A stretch of DNA of 64,000 nucleotides from Ramlibacter tataouinensis (GTDB lineage: Bacteria > Pseudomonadota > Gammaproteobacteria > Burkholderiales > Burkholderiaceae_C), in the NCBI GenBank assembly GCA_002427815.1, contig DIZF01000020.1:60330-124329 (forward strand), read 5' to 3'. Position numbers and translations under genes: made by a program. Under the pieces are notes generated by a model. That model saw only the letters and a list, made by a program, of their open reading frames with translations. It was not told where the DNA came from and searched no databases. Numbering within the stretch: position 1 is the stretch's first letter; each line of letters starts with the position of its first letter. Positions 19,470 to 28,113 of this stretch are shown here, piece by piece.

Positions 19470-19541
19470 TCAGATCTCTCGGCCGCCGGGGGGGCTGGAG
19501 AACCAGAAGTAACCAAAAAAATACGCGCGAGTCGTATGCAT
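19470..19541 (-). CDS. Aromatic-amino-acid leader peptide of aroG
   Basis: A 23-codon reading frame. Residues 7-14 are YFFGYFWF, with two Tyr, four Phe and one Trp codon. It is followed by SSPPGGREI and a stop, 34 nt before the attenuator hairpin. Codons 18-20 lie over the segment that can pair with the 5' arm of the terminator. By the classical model, ribosomes stalled at the aromatic codons leave this segment free and allow readthrough into aroG; ribosomes that reach the stop codon cover it and termination follows. There is no Shine-Dalgarno sequence. Confidence 0.8.
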   Translation of the reverse strand: MHTTRAYFFGYFWFSSPPGGREI

Positions 19542-19548
19542 GGCCTTC

Positions 19549-19576
19549 AATGTAGCACATTCGCCCCCAGCGGCAA
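19549..19576 (-). promoter_or_regulatory. Predicted sigma-70 promoter of the aroG leader
   Basis: On the minus strand TTGCCG (19571-19576) and TACATT (19549-19554) are separated by 16 nt, with a TGC extended -10. The -10 box ends 7 nt before the leader-peptide ATG, so the leader mRNA may start at or near the start codon. Confidence 0.6.
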
Positions 19577-19594
19577 TTGAGCAAGGCCGCCGTT

Positions 19595-20152
19595 TCACAG
19601 CCGCAACTTCTTCCACCACTGAACGGCCCGTTCCACCTGCGGCTCCTCGAGCGCACCCAGGACCGACTGGTCCTTCGCCTCGGAGCGAGCCCATTGCTCG
19701 TACATGTCGATCAGCAGCACACCCTCACCCAGCGTGCGCCAGGCCACCAGCTCGAAATCCTCGGCGCTCAGCAGCAACTGGGTACTGCGCGGACCACCGT
19801 CGAGCAGCCACTGGCCGATCAGCACCCGGAAGTTGTTCAACGCCTGCAGGTAGCCCGCGTACTCGTAGAGTCCGCGCCACGGCAGGCCCAGGTTGACCAC
19901 CATGTTGCGATGGGTGCGCAGCACCGTGAGCAGGTCCACCAACAAGGGGGCCACCGACGCCCGCAGCCCGTTGCGGCGCAGCCCGGCGATGATGGCTTCG
20001 ATCTGGCTGGCCAGCCCGCTCATGCTGTCGGACATGAGCCGGCTTTCTTCGTCCGCAACCGAACTGCGCAGGAACTGGCTGAGTTGGCTGAACGAGCTGA
20101 AGCTCGGCAGGTTGGTCGTCGGGTTGATCGGTACGCGCGGACCGGGAGGCAT
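19595..20152 (-). CDS. Conserved hypothetical protein downstream of tldD
   Basis: A 185-residue, mostly helical soluble protein that I do not recognise. The N-terminus is Pro/Ser-rich (PSFSSFSQLSQFLRSS). The middle has ASQIEAIIAGLRRNG and a hydrophobic segment, too polar for a membrane helix. It follows tldD by 21 nt in the same direction, which suggests cotranscription. The end of the gene lies 18 nt before the aroG leader promoter. Confidence 0.7.
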   Translation of the reverse strand: MPPGPRVPINPTTNLPSFSSFSQLSQFLRSSVADEESRLMSDSMSGLASQIEAIIAGLRRNGLRASVAPLLVDLLTVLRTHRNMVVNLGLPWRGLYEYAGYLQALNNFRVLIGQWLLDGGPRSTQLLLSAEDFELVAWRTLGEGVLLIDMYEQWARSEAKDQSVLGALEEPQVERAVQWWKKLRL

Positions 20153-20173
20153 GGCGATCTCTCTCGTCAGGCG

Positions 20174-21634
20174 TCAGGCCGTCCCGCCCACCGTCAGGCC
20201 GTCGATGCGCAAGGTCGGCTGGCCCACGCCCACCGGAACGCTCTGGCCTTCCTTGCCGCAGGTACCGACGCCTGTGTCGAGCTTCATGTCGTTGCCGATC
20301 ATGGTGACGCGTGTCAGCGCATCCGGGCCGTTGCCCACGATGGTGGCGCCCTTGACCGGGTAGAGAATCTTGCCGTTCTCGACCCAGAACGCCTCGCTGG
20401 CGGAAAACACGAACTTGCCGGAGGTGATGTCGACCTGGCCGCCGCCGAAGTTGGTGGCATACAGCCCCTTCTTGATGCTGGCGACGATTTCCTCGGGCGC
20501 CCGATCGCCGCCGAGCATGTAGGTATTGGTCATGCGAGGCATCGGCACATGGGCATAGCTTTCGCGCCGGCCGTTGCCGGTGGGCGCCACGCCCATCAGG
20601 CGCGCGTTCAGCGAATCCTGGATGTAGCCGCGCAGGATGCCGTCCTCGATCAGCACATTGCGCTGGCTGACGTTCCCTTCGTCGTCCACGTTCAGCGAGC
20701 CGCGGCGGTCCGACAAGGTACCGTCGTCGAGCACGGTGACACCTTTGGCCGCGACGCGCTGGCCGACGCGGCCTGAAAAAGCGCTGGAGCCCTTGCGATT
20801 GAAGTCGCCCTCCAGGCCATGGCCGATCGCCTCGTGCAACAGGATGCCGGGCCAGCCCGGGCCGAGCACCACCGTCATTTCGCCGGCCGGCGCGGGCCGC
20901 GATTCGAGATTCGTAAGCGCCGCGTTCACCGCGTCACTGACGTAGGTTTCGATGCGTTCATCGTCGAAATAGGACAGGCCCAACCGGCCGCCGCCGCCGC
21001 CCGAGCCCATCTCGCGCCGGCCGTGCTGTTCCGCGATCACGGTGATCGACAGCCGCACCAGCGGCCGCACGTCGGCAGCGAGCGTGCCATCCGCACGCGC
21101 CACCATCACCACGTCGTATTCGCTGGCCAGCCCGGCCATGACTTGCGCCACGCGAGGATCCTTGGAGCGCGCGAGCTTTTCGGCGCGCTCCAGCAGCTCG
21201 ACCTTGGCCTTGCTGTCGAGGCTGGAGATCGGGTCCTGCCCGTGGTAGAGCGAGCGGCCAGCCGCCACTTTCCGTACATGAACCCGGGCGCGGCCGGAGC
21301 CGCGCGCCGACGAGATGGTGCGCACCGTGCGCGCGGCGTCCAGCAACGATGCCTCCGAAATGTCGTCCGAATACGCGAACGCCGTTTTCTCACCGCTCAC
21401 CGCGCGCACGCCGACGCCCTGGTCGATGCTGAAGCTGCCGGTCTTGACGATGCCCTCCTCCAGGCTCCAGCCTTCGCTGCGGGTGTACTGGAAATACAGG
21501 TCGGCATCGTCGACCTTGTGCGCCCGGATTTCAGCCAGGGCGCGCGCCAGATGGGTTTCGTCCAGGCCGAACGGTTCCAGCAGCAGGCGCTGCGCCGTGG
21601 CCAGGCGCTCGAGGGTGGGTTCGCGGGAGATCAT
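20174..21634 (-). CDS. tldD: Metalloprotease TldD
   Basis: A 486-residue TldD/PmbA family protein. The zinc motif is HEAIGHGLEGD near residues 267-277, in the consensus HExxxH form. The C-terminal domain ends GTCGKEGQSVPVGVGQPTLR. With PmbA (TldE) it forms a cytoplasmic protease for small unfolded peptides. Two ATGs are possible: 21643 and 21634. I choose 21634 because the other ATG overlaps a -10-like TAGAAT that sits 7 nt before 21634. The conserved part starts after both. Confidence 0.92.
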   Translation of the reverse strand: MISREPTLERLATAQRLLLEPFGLDETHLARALAEIRAHKVDDADLYFQYTRSEGWSLEEGIVKTGSFSIDQGVGVRAVSGEKTAFAYSDDISEASLLDAARTVRTISSARGSGRARVHVRKVAAGRSLYHGQDPISSLDSKAKVELLERAEKLARSKDPRVAQVMAGLASEYDVVMVARADGTLAADVRPLVRLSITVIAEQHGRREMGSGGGGGRLGLSYFDDERIETYVSDAVNAALTNLESRPAPAGEMTVVLGPGWPGILLHEAIGHGLEGDFNRKGSSAFSGRVGQRVAAKGVTVLDDGTLSDRRGSLNVDDEGNVSQRNVLIEDGILRGYIQDSLNARLMGVAPTGNGRRESYAHVPMPRMTNTYMLGGDRAPEEIVASIKKGLYATNFGGGQVDITSGKFVFSASEAFWVENGKILYPVKGATIVGNGPDALTRVTMIGNDMKLDTGVGTCGKEGQSVPVGVGQPTLRIDGLTVGGTA

Positions 21635-21641
21635 CGGGATC

Positions 21642-21647
21642 ATTCTA
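21642..21647 (-). promoter_or_regulatory. -10-like TAGAAT directly before tldD
   Basis: TAGAAT on the minus strand stands 7 nt before the ATG at 21634, with no Shine-Dalgarno sequence. The arrangement is the same as in front of mpl, rodA, dapF and others in this window. Confidence 0.4.
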
Positions 21648-21750
21648 GACTTGCGGCCGTGTCCCTGAGCCCGCAGGGTCAGTCAACCGTCTTCGCTATT
21701 CCTTGCCGCCCCGCTGCCGGCGCCTCTCTCCAACACGAACGCCGTCGGCG

Positions 21751-22905
21751 CTAGGACTGCACCAGCCGCTTGCCCTTGGCAATGGACATCAGGATACCCA
21801 GGCCCATGCCCAGGGTCACCATAGCCGTGCCCCCGTAACTGATGAACGGCAAGGGCACGCCCACCACCGGCAGGATGCCGCTGACCATGCCCATGTTGAC
21901 GAAGGCGTAGGTGAAGAAAATCATGGTGATCGCGCCGGCCAGCAGCCGCGAGAACAGCGTCGAGGCCTCCAGCGTGATGGCGAGGCCGCGCAGCACGAGA
22001 AACAGGAAGCTGCCGATCAGGCACAGGTTGCCGATCAGGCCGAACTCTTCCGAATAGGCTGCGAAGATGAAGTCGGTGGTGCGCTCGGGAATGAATTCCA
22101 GGTGCGTTTGCGTGCCCTGCATGAAGCCCTTGCCCGTCACACCGCCCGAGCCGATCGCGATCATGCCCTGGATGATGTGGAACCCCTTGCCCAGCGGGTC
22201 CTTGCCGGGATCCAGCAGCGTGCAGATGCGCTGCTGCTGGTAATCGTGCAGCACCGGCCAGCGCACGCCGTCCGCGCACAGCTGCGACTCGAACACGATG
22301 ACCAGCACCGCGGCGGTCAATCCCACCAGCACCGGCGGCAGGATCAGCTTCCAGGTGAGCCCCGCGAAGAAGATGACCGATACGCCCGCGGCCAGCACCA
22401 GCACGGCGGTGCCCAGGTCGGGCTGTTTGATGATCAGTCCCACGGGGACCACCAGGAACAGGCCCGCCATCAGGAAATCCAGCGGCCGCAGCTGGCCTTC
22501 GCGTTTCTGGAACCACCAGGCCAGCATCAGCGGCATGGCGATCTTGAGGATCTCGCTGGGCTGGATCACGACACCGATGTTGATCCAGCGTCTGGCCCCC
22601 TTCTTGGTGACGCCGAAAACCGCCACCGCGATCAGCAGCGAAACGCCCAGCACGTACAGCGGCACCGCCAGGCTCATCAGACGCTGCGTCGGGATCTGGG
22701 CCACCACGAACATGACCACGCCCGCGATGAGCATGTTGCGGCTGTGGTCGACAAAGCGGTTGCCATGGTCGTAGCCCGAGGAGTACATGGTGACCAGGCC
22801 GGCGCAGGCCAGCAGGAACACGGCGAATGCCAGGGGCCCGTCGAAACCCTGCAGCGTGGGGGCTACGCGCTGCAGGATCGATGGCTTTTCAAATACGGCG
22901 GACAT
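21751..22905 (-). CDS. rodA: Rod-shape SEDS glycosyltransferase RodA
   Basis: A 384-residue SEDS-family membrane protein with about ten hydrophobic segments. Motifs include GVTKKGARRWINIG near residues 113-126, QPSEILKIAMPLML, KQPDLGTAVLVLAAG and FAYSEEFGLIGN. It polymerises glycan strands of peptidoglycan during elongation with PBP2. It is shorter than FtsW in this window and has the RodA-type Trp-Ile-Asn motif. The start at 22905 is the usual N-terminus. The usual partner genes mreBCD and mrdA are not next to it; the divergent neighbour is an esterase. Confidence 0.9.
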   Translation of the reverse strand: MSAVFEKPSILQRVAPTLQGFDGPLAFAVFLLACAGLVTMYSSGYDHGNRFVDHSRNMLIAGVVMFVVAQIPTQRLMSLAVPLYVLGVSLLIAVAVFGVTKKGARRWINIGVVIQPSEILKIAMPLMLAWWFQKREGQLRPLDFLMAGLFLVVPVGLIIKQPDLGTAVLVLAAGVSVIFFAGLTWKLILPPVLVGLTAAVLVIVFESQLCADGVRWPVLHDYQQQRICTLLDPGKDPLGKGFHIIQGMIAIGSGGVTGKGFMQGTQTHLEFIPERTTDFIFAAYSEEFGLIGNLCLIGSFLFLVLRGLAITLEASTLFSRLLAGAITMIFFTYAFVNMGMVSGILPVVGVPLPFISYGGTAMVTLGMGLGILMSIAKGKRLVQS

Positions 22906-22911
22906 GGCGGA

Positions 22912-22917
22912 ATTATC
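22912..22917 (-). promoter_or_regulatory. -10-like GATAAT directly before rodA
   Basis: GATAAT on the minus strand stands 6 nt before the rodA ATG, with no Shine-Dalgarno sequence between. The intergenic space to the divergent esterase gene is only 33 nt. Confidence 0.42.
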
Positions 22918-22938
22918 TCCGGTGGCATCATTGCTTCC

Positions 22939-23538
22939 ATGATCGCGCCGCCACTTCCGGTTACAAACATTCTTTACCTGCACGGCTTCCGCTCGTCGCC
23001 CCGGTCGACCAAGGCGCAGCAGCTCGCGCGCCGGGTGCGCGAACGCCACCCGCAGGTTCACTGGTGGTGCCCGCAACTGCCGCCGTCGCCGCGGGCTGCC
23101 ATGGAAATGGTGATGCAGGTGGTTTCAAAATGGCCCGGCACGACGGCGGCCGTGATCGGGTCCTCGCTCGGCGGGTTCTACGCCACCCATGTCGCGCAAA
23201 CGCTGGGATGCCGCGCCGTACTCCTCAACCCCGCGGTTCATCCGGCGCGCGACCTGGCCGGCGCCATCGGCGAGCAGACCGCGTGGCACGAGCCGGCCCA
23301 GCGCTTCTTCTTCGAGCCGGGCTTCGTGGACGAATTGCGAGCCCTGGAAAGCGGCCCCATCAGCCATCCGGAAAATTATTTCGCCGTGATCGCCAAGGGC
23401 GACGAGGTGCTGGACTGGCGCGAAATGGCCGGCCGTTATGCCGGGGCCCGCATCAAGCTGCTCGAGGGCGGCGACCACGGCCTGTCCGATTTCGACCGCC
23501 ATATCGATGACGTGTTCGATTTCCTGGGGCTCGCCTGA
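22939..23538 (+). CDS. YqiA-like alpha/beta-hydrolase esterase
   Basis: A 199-residue protein of the YqiA/YcfP (UPF0227) family. The N-terminal LYLHGFRSSP (residues 12-21) and nucleophile loop GSSLGGFYATHVA (residues 72-84) are visible; the catalytic Ser is in SSLGG and the His is in GGDHGLSDFD near the C-terminus. Members hydrolyse short acyl esters; the physiological substrate is unknown. The start at 22939 has no Shine-Dalgarno sequence; CATCAT, a weak -10, lies 7 nt upstream. Confidence 0.82.
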   Translation: MIAPPLPVTNILYLHGFRSSPRSTKAQQLARRVRERHPQVHWWCPQLPPSPRAAMEMVMQVVSKWPGTTAAVIGSSLGGFYATHVAQTLGCRAVLLNPAVHPARDLAGAIGEQTAWHEPAQRFFFEPGFVDELRALESGPISHPENYFAVIAKGDEVLDWREMAGRYAGARIKLLEGGDHGLSDFDRHIDDVFDFLGLA

Positions 23539-23552
23539 AAACATCCGCATGG

Positions 23553-23558
23553 GACAAT
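23553..23558 (+). promoter_or_regulatory. -10-like GACAAT directly before the RNase II-family gene
   Basis: GACAAT is followed by 7 nt and then the ATG at 23566. There is no Shine-Dalgarno sequence. Confidence 0.35.
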
Positions 23559-23565
23559 CGATCCC

Positions 23566-25620
23566 ATGTTTGCATTGTTTGAAGAAGCCGGGAAATTCCA
23601 GACCGGGCGGATGCTGGCCGAAGCGGAAGCCTCGGCCCAGATCGAGCTCGACAGCGGCAAGCGCGTCAAGGTCAAGGCCGCCAATATCCTGCTGAAATTC
23701 GATCAGCCGGCGCCGGCCGACCTGATGCGCGAAGCACAGGCCCTGGCGCAGGGCATCGAGCTGGAGCTCGCCTGGGAATTCGCGCCCGAGGACGAATTCG
23801 GTTTTGCCGACCTGGCGCGCGAGTATTTCAGCGACAGGGCCACGCTGGCCCAGCAGGTGGCGGCATTGCTGCGGCTGTTCGAGTCTCCGCATTATTTCCG
23901 GCGCGCCGGCCGGGGGCGCTTCCGCAAAGCGCCGGCTGAAATCCTGCAGCAGGCGCTGGCGGCCATCGAAAAGAAAAAGCAGGTGCAGGCGCAGATCGCC
24001 GCCTGGGCCGCCGAGCTGGCGGGCGGCAGCTGCCCGGCGCCGATCCGCGAGCAGCTGTTCAAGATCCTGTTCAAACCCGACAAGAATGCGGCCGAGTACA
24101 AGGCCGTGGTCGAGGCTTCGCGGGCCACCCACACGGCGCCGCTGGACCTGCTGCAGCGGGCCGGCGCCATCGCCTCGCCCTATCAGTTCCACTGGAAGCG
24201 CTTCCTGTTCGAGAACTTCCCCAAAGGCACGGCCTTCCCTGCGCTGCAGGCCCCCGAGATCCGGGACGAGCTGCTGCTGGCCGATGTCCGGGCCTTTTCC
24301 ATCGATGACTCCAGCACCACGGAAATCGACGATGCGCTGTCGGTGCAGGGACTGGGTTCGGGCACGGTGACGATCGGCGTCCACATCGCGGCGCCGGGAC
24401 TGGCGCTGCAGCCGGCCAGCGCGATCGACCAGGTGGCGCGCCAGCGCCTGTCCACGGTCTACATGCCGGGCTACAAGATCACGATGCTGCCCGACGACGT
24501 GGTGCAGGCCTACACGCTGCAGGAAGGGCGCGACTGCCCCGCTGTGTCGCTCTATGCCGACTTCGACGAAGCCACGCTCGCGCTCAAGGACACGCGCACC
24601 CGGCTGGAACGCGTTCCCATCGTGGCCAACCTGCGCCACGACCAGCTCGATGCGTTGATCACCGAGGAATGGCTGCGCGACCCGGCCCACGGCGCCAGCG
24701 AGGTGCCGACGGCCATCGCGCCACTGCGCGAGCCCTTGTCGTTCCTGTTCCGGCTGGCCTCGCACCTGAAGTCCTTGCGCGAGGTGGTGCGCGGCAAGCC
24801 GGAAAATTTCAACCGTCCCGACTACAACTTCAGGTTGATCGGCAACGGCGGCGCCGAACCCGACGGCAACGAGCAAGTCCAGATCTCGGTGCGTCGCCGC
24901 GGCGCGCCGCTGGACCTGATCGTCTCCGAAGCGATGATCCTGGCCAACAGCAGCTGGGGCAGCTGGCTCGGCGAGCTGGGCGTTCCGGCGATCTACCGCA
25001 GCCAGGCCAGCCTGGCACCCGGCGTCAAGGTGCGCATGGGCACCAAGCCGCTGCCGCATGCCGGCATCGGGGTCAAGAGCTACGCCTGGAGCACGTCGCC
25101 GTTGCGCCGCTACACCGACCTGGTGAACCAGTGGCAGATCATTGCCGCCGCCCGCCACGGCCGCACGGCGGCGCTGGCGGCGCCGTTCAAACCGAAGGAC
25201 GCGGAACTGTTCTCCGTGATCTCGGGCTTCGATGCGGCGTATGCCGCGTACAACGCCCACCAGGCCGGCATGGAACGGTTCTGGACGCTGCGCTACCTGC
25301 AGCAGCAGGGCATAGCCGAACTGGTTGGCACCGTTTTCAAGGAAGGCCTGGTGCGCGCCGACGACCTGCCGCTCGTGCTGCCGGTGCTGGGCGGCGGCGA
25401 ACTGCCGCGCGGCGCCCGGGTCCGCGTGAAGCTCGGCGAGATCGACGTGATCACGCTGGACGTCAAGGGTACGGTGGTCCAGAGGCTGGATGCCGCACCC
25501 GAGGCCATGGCCGCCGAGGAAGAAGCCGAAGACGAAGCGGTGGCCGGCCCGATTGCCATCGCCGTCGATGTCAACGACACTGAGGAAGTCGCCACTCCCG
25601 CCGATAATCCGACTTCGTGA
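23566..25620 (+). CDS. RNase II-family (RNB domain) exoribonuclease
   Basis: A 684-residue protein with a central RNB catalytic domain. Residues 245-262 hold the metal-binding Asp cluster in DDSSTTEIDDALSV, followed by VHIAAPGLAL and YMPGYKITMLPDD. Family members degrade RNA 3' to 5'. The length is between E. coli RNase II (644) and RNase R (813). The N-terminal 240 residues diverge from both, and the C-terminus (residues about 655-684) is acidic and low-complexity. Its stop overlaps the GTG start of the TonB-like gene. Confidence 0.88.
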   Translation: MFALFEEAGKFQTGRMLAEAEASAQIELDSGKRVKVKAANILLKFDQPAPADLMREAQALAQGIELELAWEFAPEDEFGFADLAREYFSDRATLAQQVAALLRLFESPHYFRRAGRGRFRKAPAEILQQALAAIEKKKQVQAQIAAWAAELAGGSCPAPIREQLFKILFKPDKNAAEYKAVVEASRATHTAPLDLLQRAGAIASPYQFHWKRFLFENFPKGTAFPALQAPEIRDELLLADVRAFSIDDSSTTEIDDALSVQGLGSGTVTIGVHIAAPGLALQPASAIDQVARQRLSTVYMPGYKITMLPDDVVQAYTLQEGRDCPAVSLYADFDEATLALKDTRTRLERVPIVANLRHDQLDALITEEWLRDPAHGASEVPTAIAPLREPLSFLFRLASHLKSLREVVRGKPENFNRPDYNFRLIGNGGAEPDGNEQVQISVRRRGAPLDLIVSEAMILANSSWGSWLGELGVPAIYRSQASLAPGVKVRMGTKPLPHAGIGVKSYAWSTSPLRRYTDLVNQWQIIAAARHGRTAALAAPFKPKDAELFSVISGFDAAYAAYNAHQAGMERFWTLRYLQQQGIAELVGTVFKEGLVRADDLPLVLPVLGGGELPRGARVRVKLGEIDVITLDVKGTVVQRLDAAPEAMAAEEEAEDEAVAGPIAIAVDVNDTEEVATPADNPTS

Positions 25621-26471
25621 ACCTGCGTTCGTTCAGTACCTTGCAGATCGCGCTCGGCGCGTCGTTTGCCGTGCATGCCGTCCTGCTGACGGTGCGCTTC
25701 GTCGACCCCGAGACCTTCAACCGGGTGTTCGAGGACACCCCGCTGGAAGTGATCCTGGTCAACACCCGGACCAATGAAAAACCCGACAAGGCGCGCGCCA
25801 TCGCGCAGACCTCGCTGGCCGGCGGCGGTGAAGCGGCCAGGGGCCACGCCACCTCTCCGCTGCCGCCTTCGGCGCTGATCTCGATGGGAGACGCCGCCGA
25901 AGATGCGCAAAAGAAGATCGAGCAGATGCAGGACCAGCAGACCCTGCTGCTGGCACAGATCCGCAAGATGCTGGCGACGCTGCCGCCGCCCGACCCCAAG
26001 CAGCCCGCCAGCGACCCGGACGCGGTGGCGCGCGAGAACAGGCGCAAACAGCTGATCAAGATGCTGGCCGAGATCGAGCGGCGCATCAACGAGGAAAACG
26101 CGCGTCCCAAGAAGCGCTACATCAGCCCGTCCACGCGCGAGGAGGTCTACGCGGTGTACTACGACGGGCTGCGCCACAAGATCGAAGACAAGGGCACGCA
26201 CAACTTTCCCGAGGTGGCGGGCAGGAAACTGTATGGCGAACTCACCATGATCGTCACCGTGAATTTCGACGGCAAGGTGCTCGGCACCGAGGTGGCGCAG
26301 ACTTCCGGCAACCTCGCACTGGACCGGCGCGCCAGGGCCATCGCCCGCAGCGCCGGCCCGTTCGGGCGCTTCAGCGACGCCATGCGCCGCAAGGCCGACC
26401 AGATCGTGGTGGTGTCGCGCTTCAAGTTCACCCGCGACGAAACCCTGGAAACCAGGCTCACCGACCGATGA
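25617..26471 (+). CDS. TonB-like energy-transducer protein
   Basis: A 284-residue protein. A single N-terminal transmembrane segment lies near residues 9-27 (LQIALGASFAVHAVLLTVRF). A long charged linker with Gln-rich coiled-coil character (EDAQKKIEQMQDQQTLL, near residues 99-115) follows, and a C-terminal TonB domain (RKLYGELTMIVTVNFDGKVL near residues 203-222). TonB proteins pass proton-motive energy to outer-membrane receptors. No exbB/exbD is nearby, so an alternative structural role is possible. GTG at 25617 overlaps the upstream stop; the end overlaps aroE by ATGA. Confidence 0.82.
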   Translation: MNLRSFSTLQIALGASFAVHAVLLTVRFVDPETFNRVFEDTPLEVILVNTRTNEKPDKARAIAQTSLAGGGEAARGHATSPLPPSALISMGDAAEDAQKKIEQMQDQQTLLLAQIRKMLATLPPPDPKQPASDPDAVARENRRKQLIKMLAEIERRINEENARPKKRYISPSTREEVYAVYYDGLRHKIEDKGTHNFPEVAGRKLYGELTMIVTVNFDGKVLGTEVAQTSGNLALDRRARAIARSAGPFGRFSDAMRRKADQIVVVSRFKFTRDETLETRLTDR

Positions 26472-27307
26472 CCGACCGCTATTGCGTCATGGGCAATCCG
26501 GTGGAACACAGCAAGTCGCCCTGGATCCATGCCCGCTTCGCCGAGCTCACCGGCCACGACCTGCGGTACGACAGACAGCAGGTGCTGCCGGGCGATTTCC
26601 CGCGCGCCGTCCAGGCGTTCCGCGCCGAGGGCGGCAAGGGTTGCAACGTCACGGTGCCCTTCAAATTCGAGGCGGCCGCCCTGGCCACCCGGCGCTCGGC
26701 GCGGGCCCAGCTGGCACAGGCCTGCAACACCCTGCGCTTCGACGGCCACGAGATCTTCGGCGACAACACCGACGGCATCGGCCTGGTGAGCGACATCGCC
26801 GGGAACGCCGGCGTGGCGCTGGCGGGCCTTGACCTGTTGCTGATCGGCGCCGGCGGCGCGGCCGCCGGGGTGCTCGGTCCCCTGATCGAGGCGCGCCCGC
26901 GAACAATTGTCGTGGCCAACCGCAACAAAGAGCGTGCGGCCCGACTGATGGAGCGTCATGCCAGCCTGGGCCGCGCGCACGGAGTGGCCCTGGTGGCCGC
27001 CGGGCTCGACGACATCCGGGGTGCGTTCGACCTGCTGGTCAACGCCACCGCCAGCAGCCTGAGCGGCGGCAGCGTCCCGGTCCCGGCAACGGTGCTCAAG
27101 CCCGGCGCATTGGCTTGCGACATGATGTACGGCCCGCTGGCCCATGCCTTCCTGGATTGGGCCCAGCGGCACGGCGCGGTGCCGCGCGACGGCCTGGGCA
27201 TGCTGGTGGAGCAGGCGGCCGAGGCGTTCCGGATCTGGCGCGGCGTGCGCCCGCCATCGACCCAGGTGCTGGCCGAATTGCGCTCGATGGTGGATTCGCA
27301 GCGATGA
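26468..27307 (+). CDS. aroE: Shikimate dehydrogenase
   Basis: A 279-residue NADP-dependent enzyme of the shikimate pathway. The substrate site is [18 protein letters not shown] near the N-terminus, the catalytic Lys is in [11 protein letters not shown] and the Asp is in [10 protein letters not shown]. The NADP loop is [12 protein letters not shown] near residues 126-137. It is the second aromatic-pathway gene of the window besides aroG but has no attenuator. It overlaps both neighbours by ATGA. Confidence 0.95.
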   Translation: MTDRYCVMGNPVEHSKSPWIHARFAELTGHDLRYDRQQVLPGDFPRAVQAFRAEGGKGCNVTVPFKFEAAALATRRSARAQLAQACNTLRFDGHEIFGDNTDGIGLVSDIAGNAGVALAGLDLLLIGAGGAAAGVLGPLIEARPRTIVVANRNKERAARLMERHASLGRAHGVALVAAGLDDIRGAFDLLVNATASSLSGGSVPVPATVLKPGALACDMMYGPLAHAFLDWAQRHGAVPRDGLGMLVEQAAEAFRIWRGVRPPSTQVLAELRSMVDSQR

Positions 27308-28056
27308 AAGCCGTGTGGCGCGCATTGGGGCTGGTGCTCATCGCGGCCCTGGCCCTGCAGTTGTTCTTTCTCGGCCGCATTGCGTTGATGGCAATGGTCG
27401 ATCCGCAGTCCACCAGCTTCCAGCGATCCGAGGCCTGGCGCCTCGCCCGGGCCAAGGGGCCGTTGCGCTGGCGCCAGCAGTGGATGCCCTACGAACGCAT
27501 TTCCGACAACCTGAAGCGCGCCGTGATCACTTCCGAGGACGGCACCTTCGCCAACCACGACGGCGTGGACTGGGAAGCACTGGAAAAGGCCTGGGAGCGC
27601 AATGCGCAGGCGCAGGCGCGGGCGGCGCGGCAACGCCCGCGGGCGGCGCCGCGAAACCCGCTCGCACCCCAGCCCGCGCGGCCGCCCAAGATCGTCGGCG
27701 GCTCCACCATCACCCAGCAGCTGGCCAAGAACCTGCTGCTCTCGGGCGAGCGCACGCTGCTGCGCAAGGGCCAGGAGATCCTTTTGACCTTCGCGCTGGA
27801 GACGATGCTGAGCAAGGAGCGCATCCTGGAGATCTACCTCAACAGCGTCGAATGGGGCGAGGGTGTGTTCGGGGCCGAGGCCGCGGCGCGGCATTACTAC
27901 CGCAAGGGCGCGGACCGGCTCAGCGCCTACGAAGCGGCCCGACTGGCGGTCATGCTGCCCCGTCCGAAGTATTTCGAGAAGCTGCCCAACTCCGGTTATC
28001 TGGCCAGCCGCGCCTCGACGATCGAGGCCCGCATGCATGCCGCCGAACTGCCCTGA
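27304..28056 (+). CDS. mtgA: Monofunctional peptidoglycan transglycosylase
   Basis: A 250-residue family-51 glycosyltransferase. An N-terminal membrane anchor (residues 7-25) is followed by the donor-site motif [16 protein letters not shown] near residues 76-91 and [15 protein letters not shown] near 135-149, with [20 protein letters not shown] behind. A basic Pro/Ala/Arg-rich insertion (about residues 100-132) lies between the first two motifs. It polymerises lipid II into glycan strands. The start ATG at 27304 overlaps the aroE stop. Confidence 0.92.
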   Translation: MKAVWRALGLVLIAALALQLFFLGRIALMAMVDPQSTSFQRSEAWRLARAKGPLRWRQQWMPYERISDNLKRAVITSEDGTFANHDGVDWEALEKAWERNAQAQARAARQRPRAAPRNPLAPQPARPPKIVGGSTITQQLAKNLLLSGERTLLRKGQEILLTFALETMLSKERILEIYLNSVEWGEGVFGAEAAARHYYRKGADRLSAYEAARLAVMLPRPKYFEKLPNSGYLASRASTIEARMHAAELP

Positions 28057-28083
28057 GGCGATGCGGGCGCTTATCATCCGTCC

Positions 28084-28113
28084 ATGCTTGCCACGCTGAG
28101 CCTGAAGGCATGA
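28084..28113 (+). CDS. Putative 9-codon mini-ORF before ruvC
   Basis: ATG at 28084 opens nine codons and stops with the TGA that overlaps the ruvC ATG (ATGA at 28110-28113). TATCAT at 28072-28077 stands 6 nt before it. The ruvC start itself has no properly spaced Shine-Dalgarno sequence. A leaderless mini-ORF could bring ribosomes to ruvC by coupling. The frame is very short, so chance is possible. Confidence 0.3.
   Translation: MLATLSLKA

Noticed and set aside
23125..25260. Long minus-strand frame (711 codons) opposite yqiA and the RNase II-family gene
   Set aside because: Antisense shadow without domain similarity; the plus strand encodes intact catalytic motifs.
27604..27695. Low-complexity basic insertion in mtgA as a foreign repeat
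   Set aside because: Its DNA does not match the repeat families of this window, and Ala/Pro/Arg-rich linkers at this place are common in MtgA of related bacteria as I recall.
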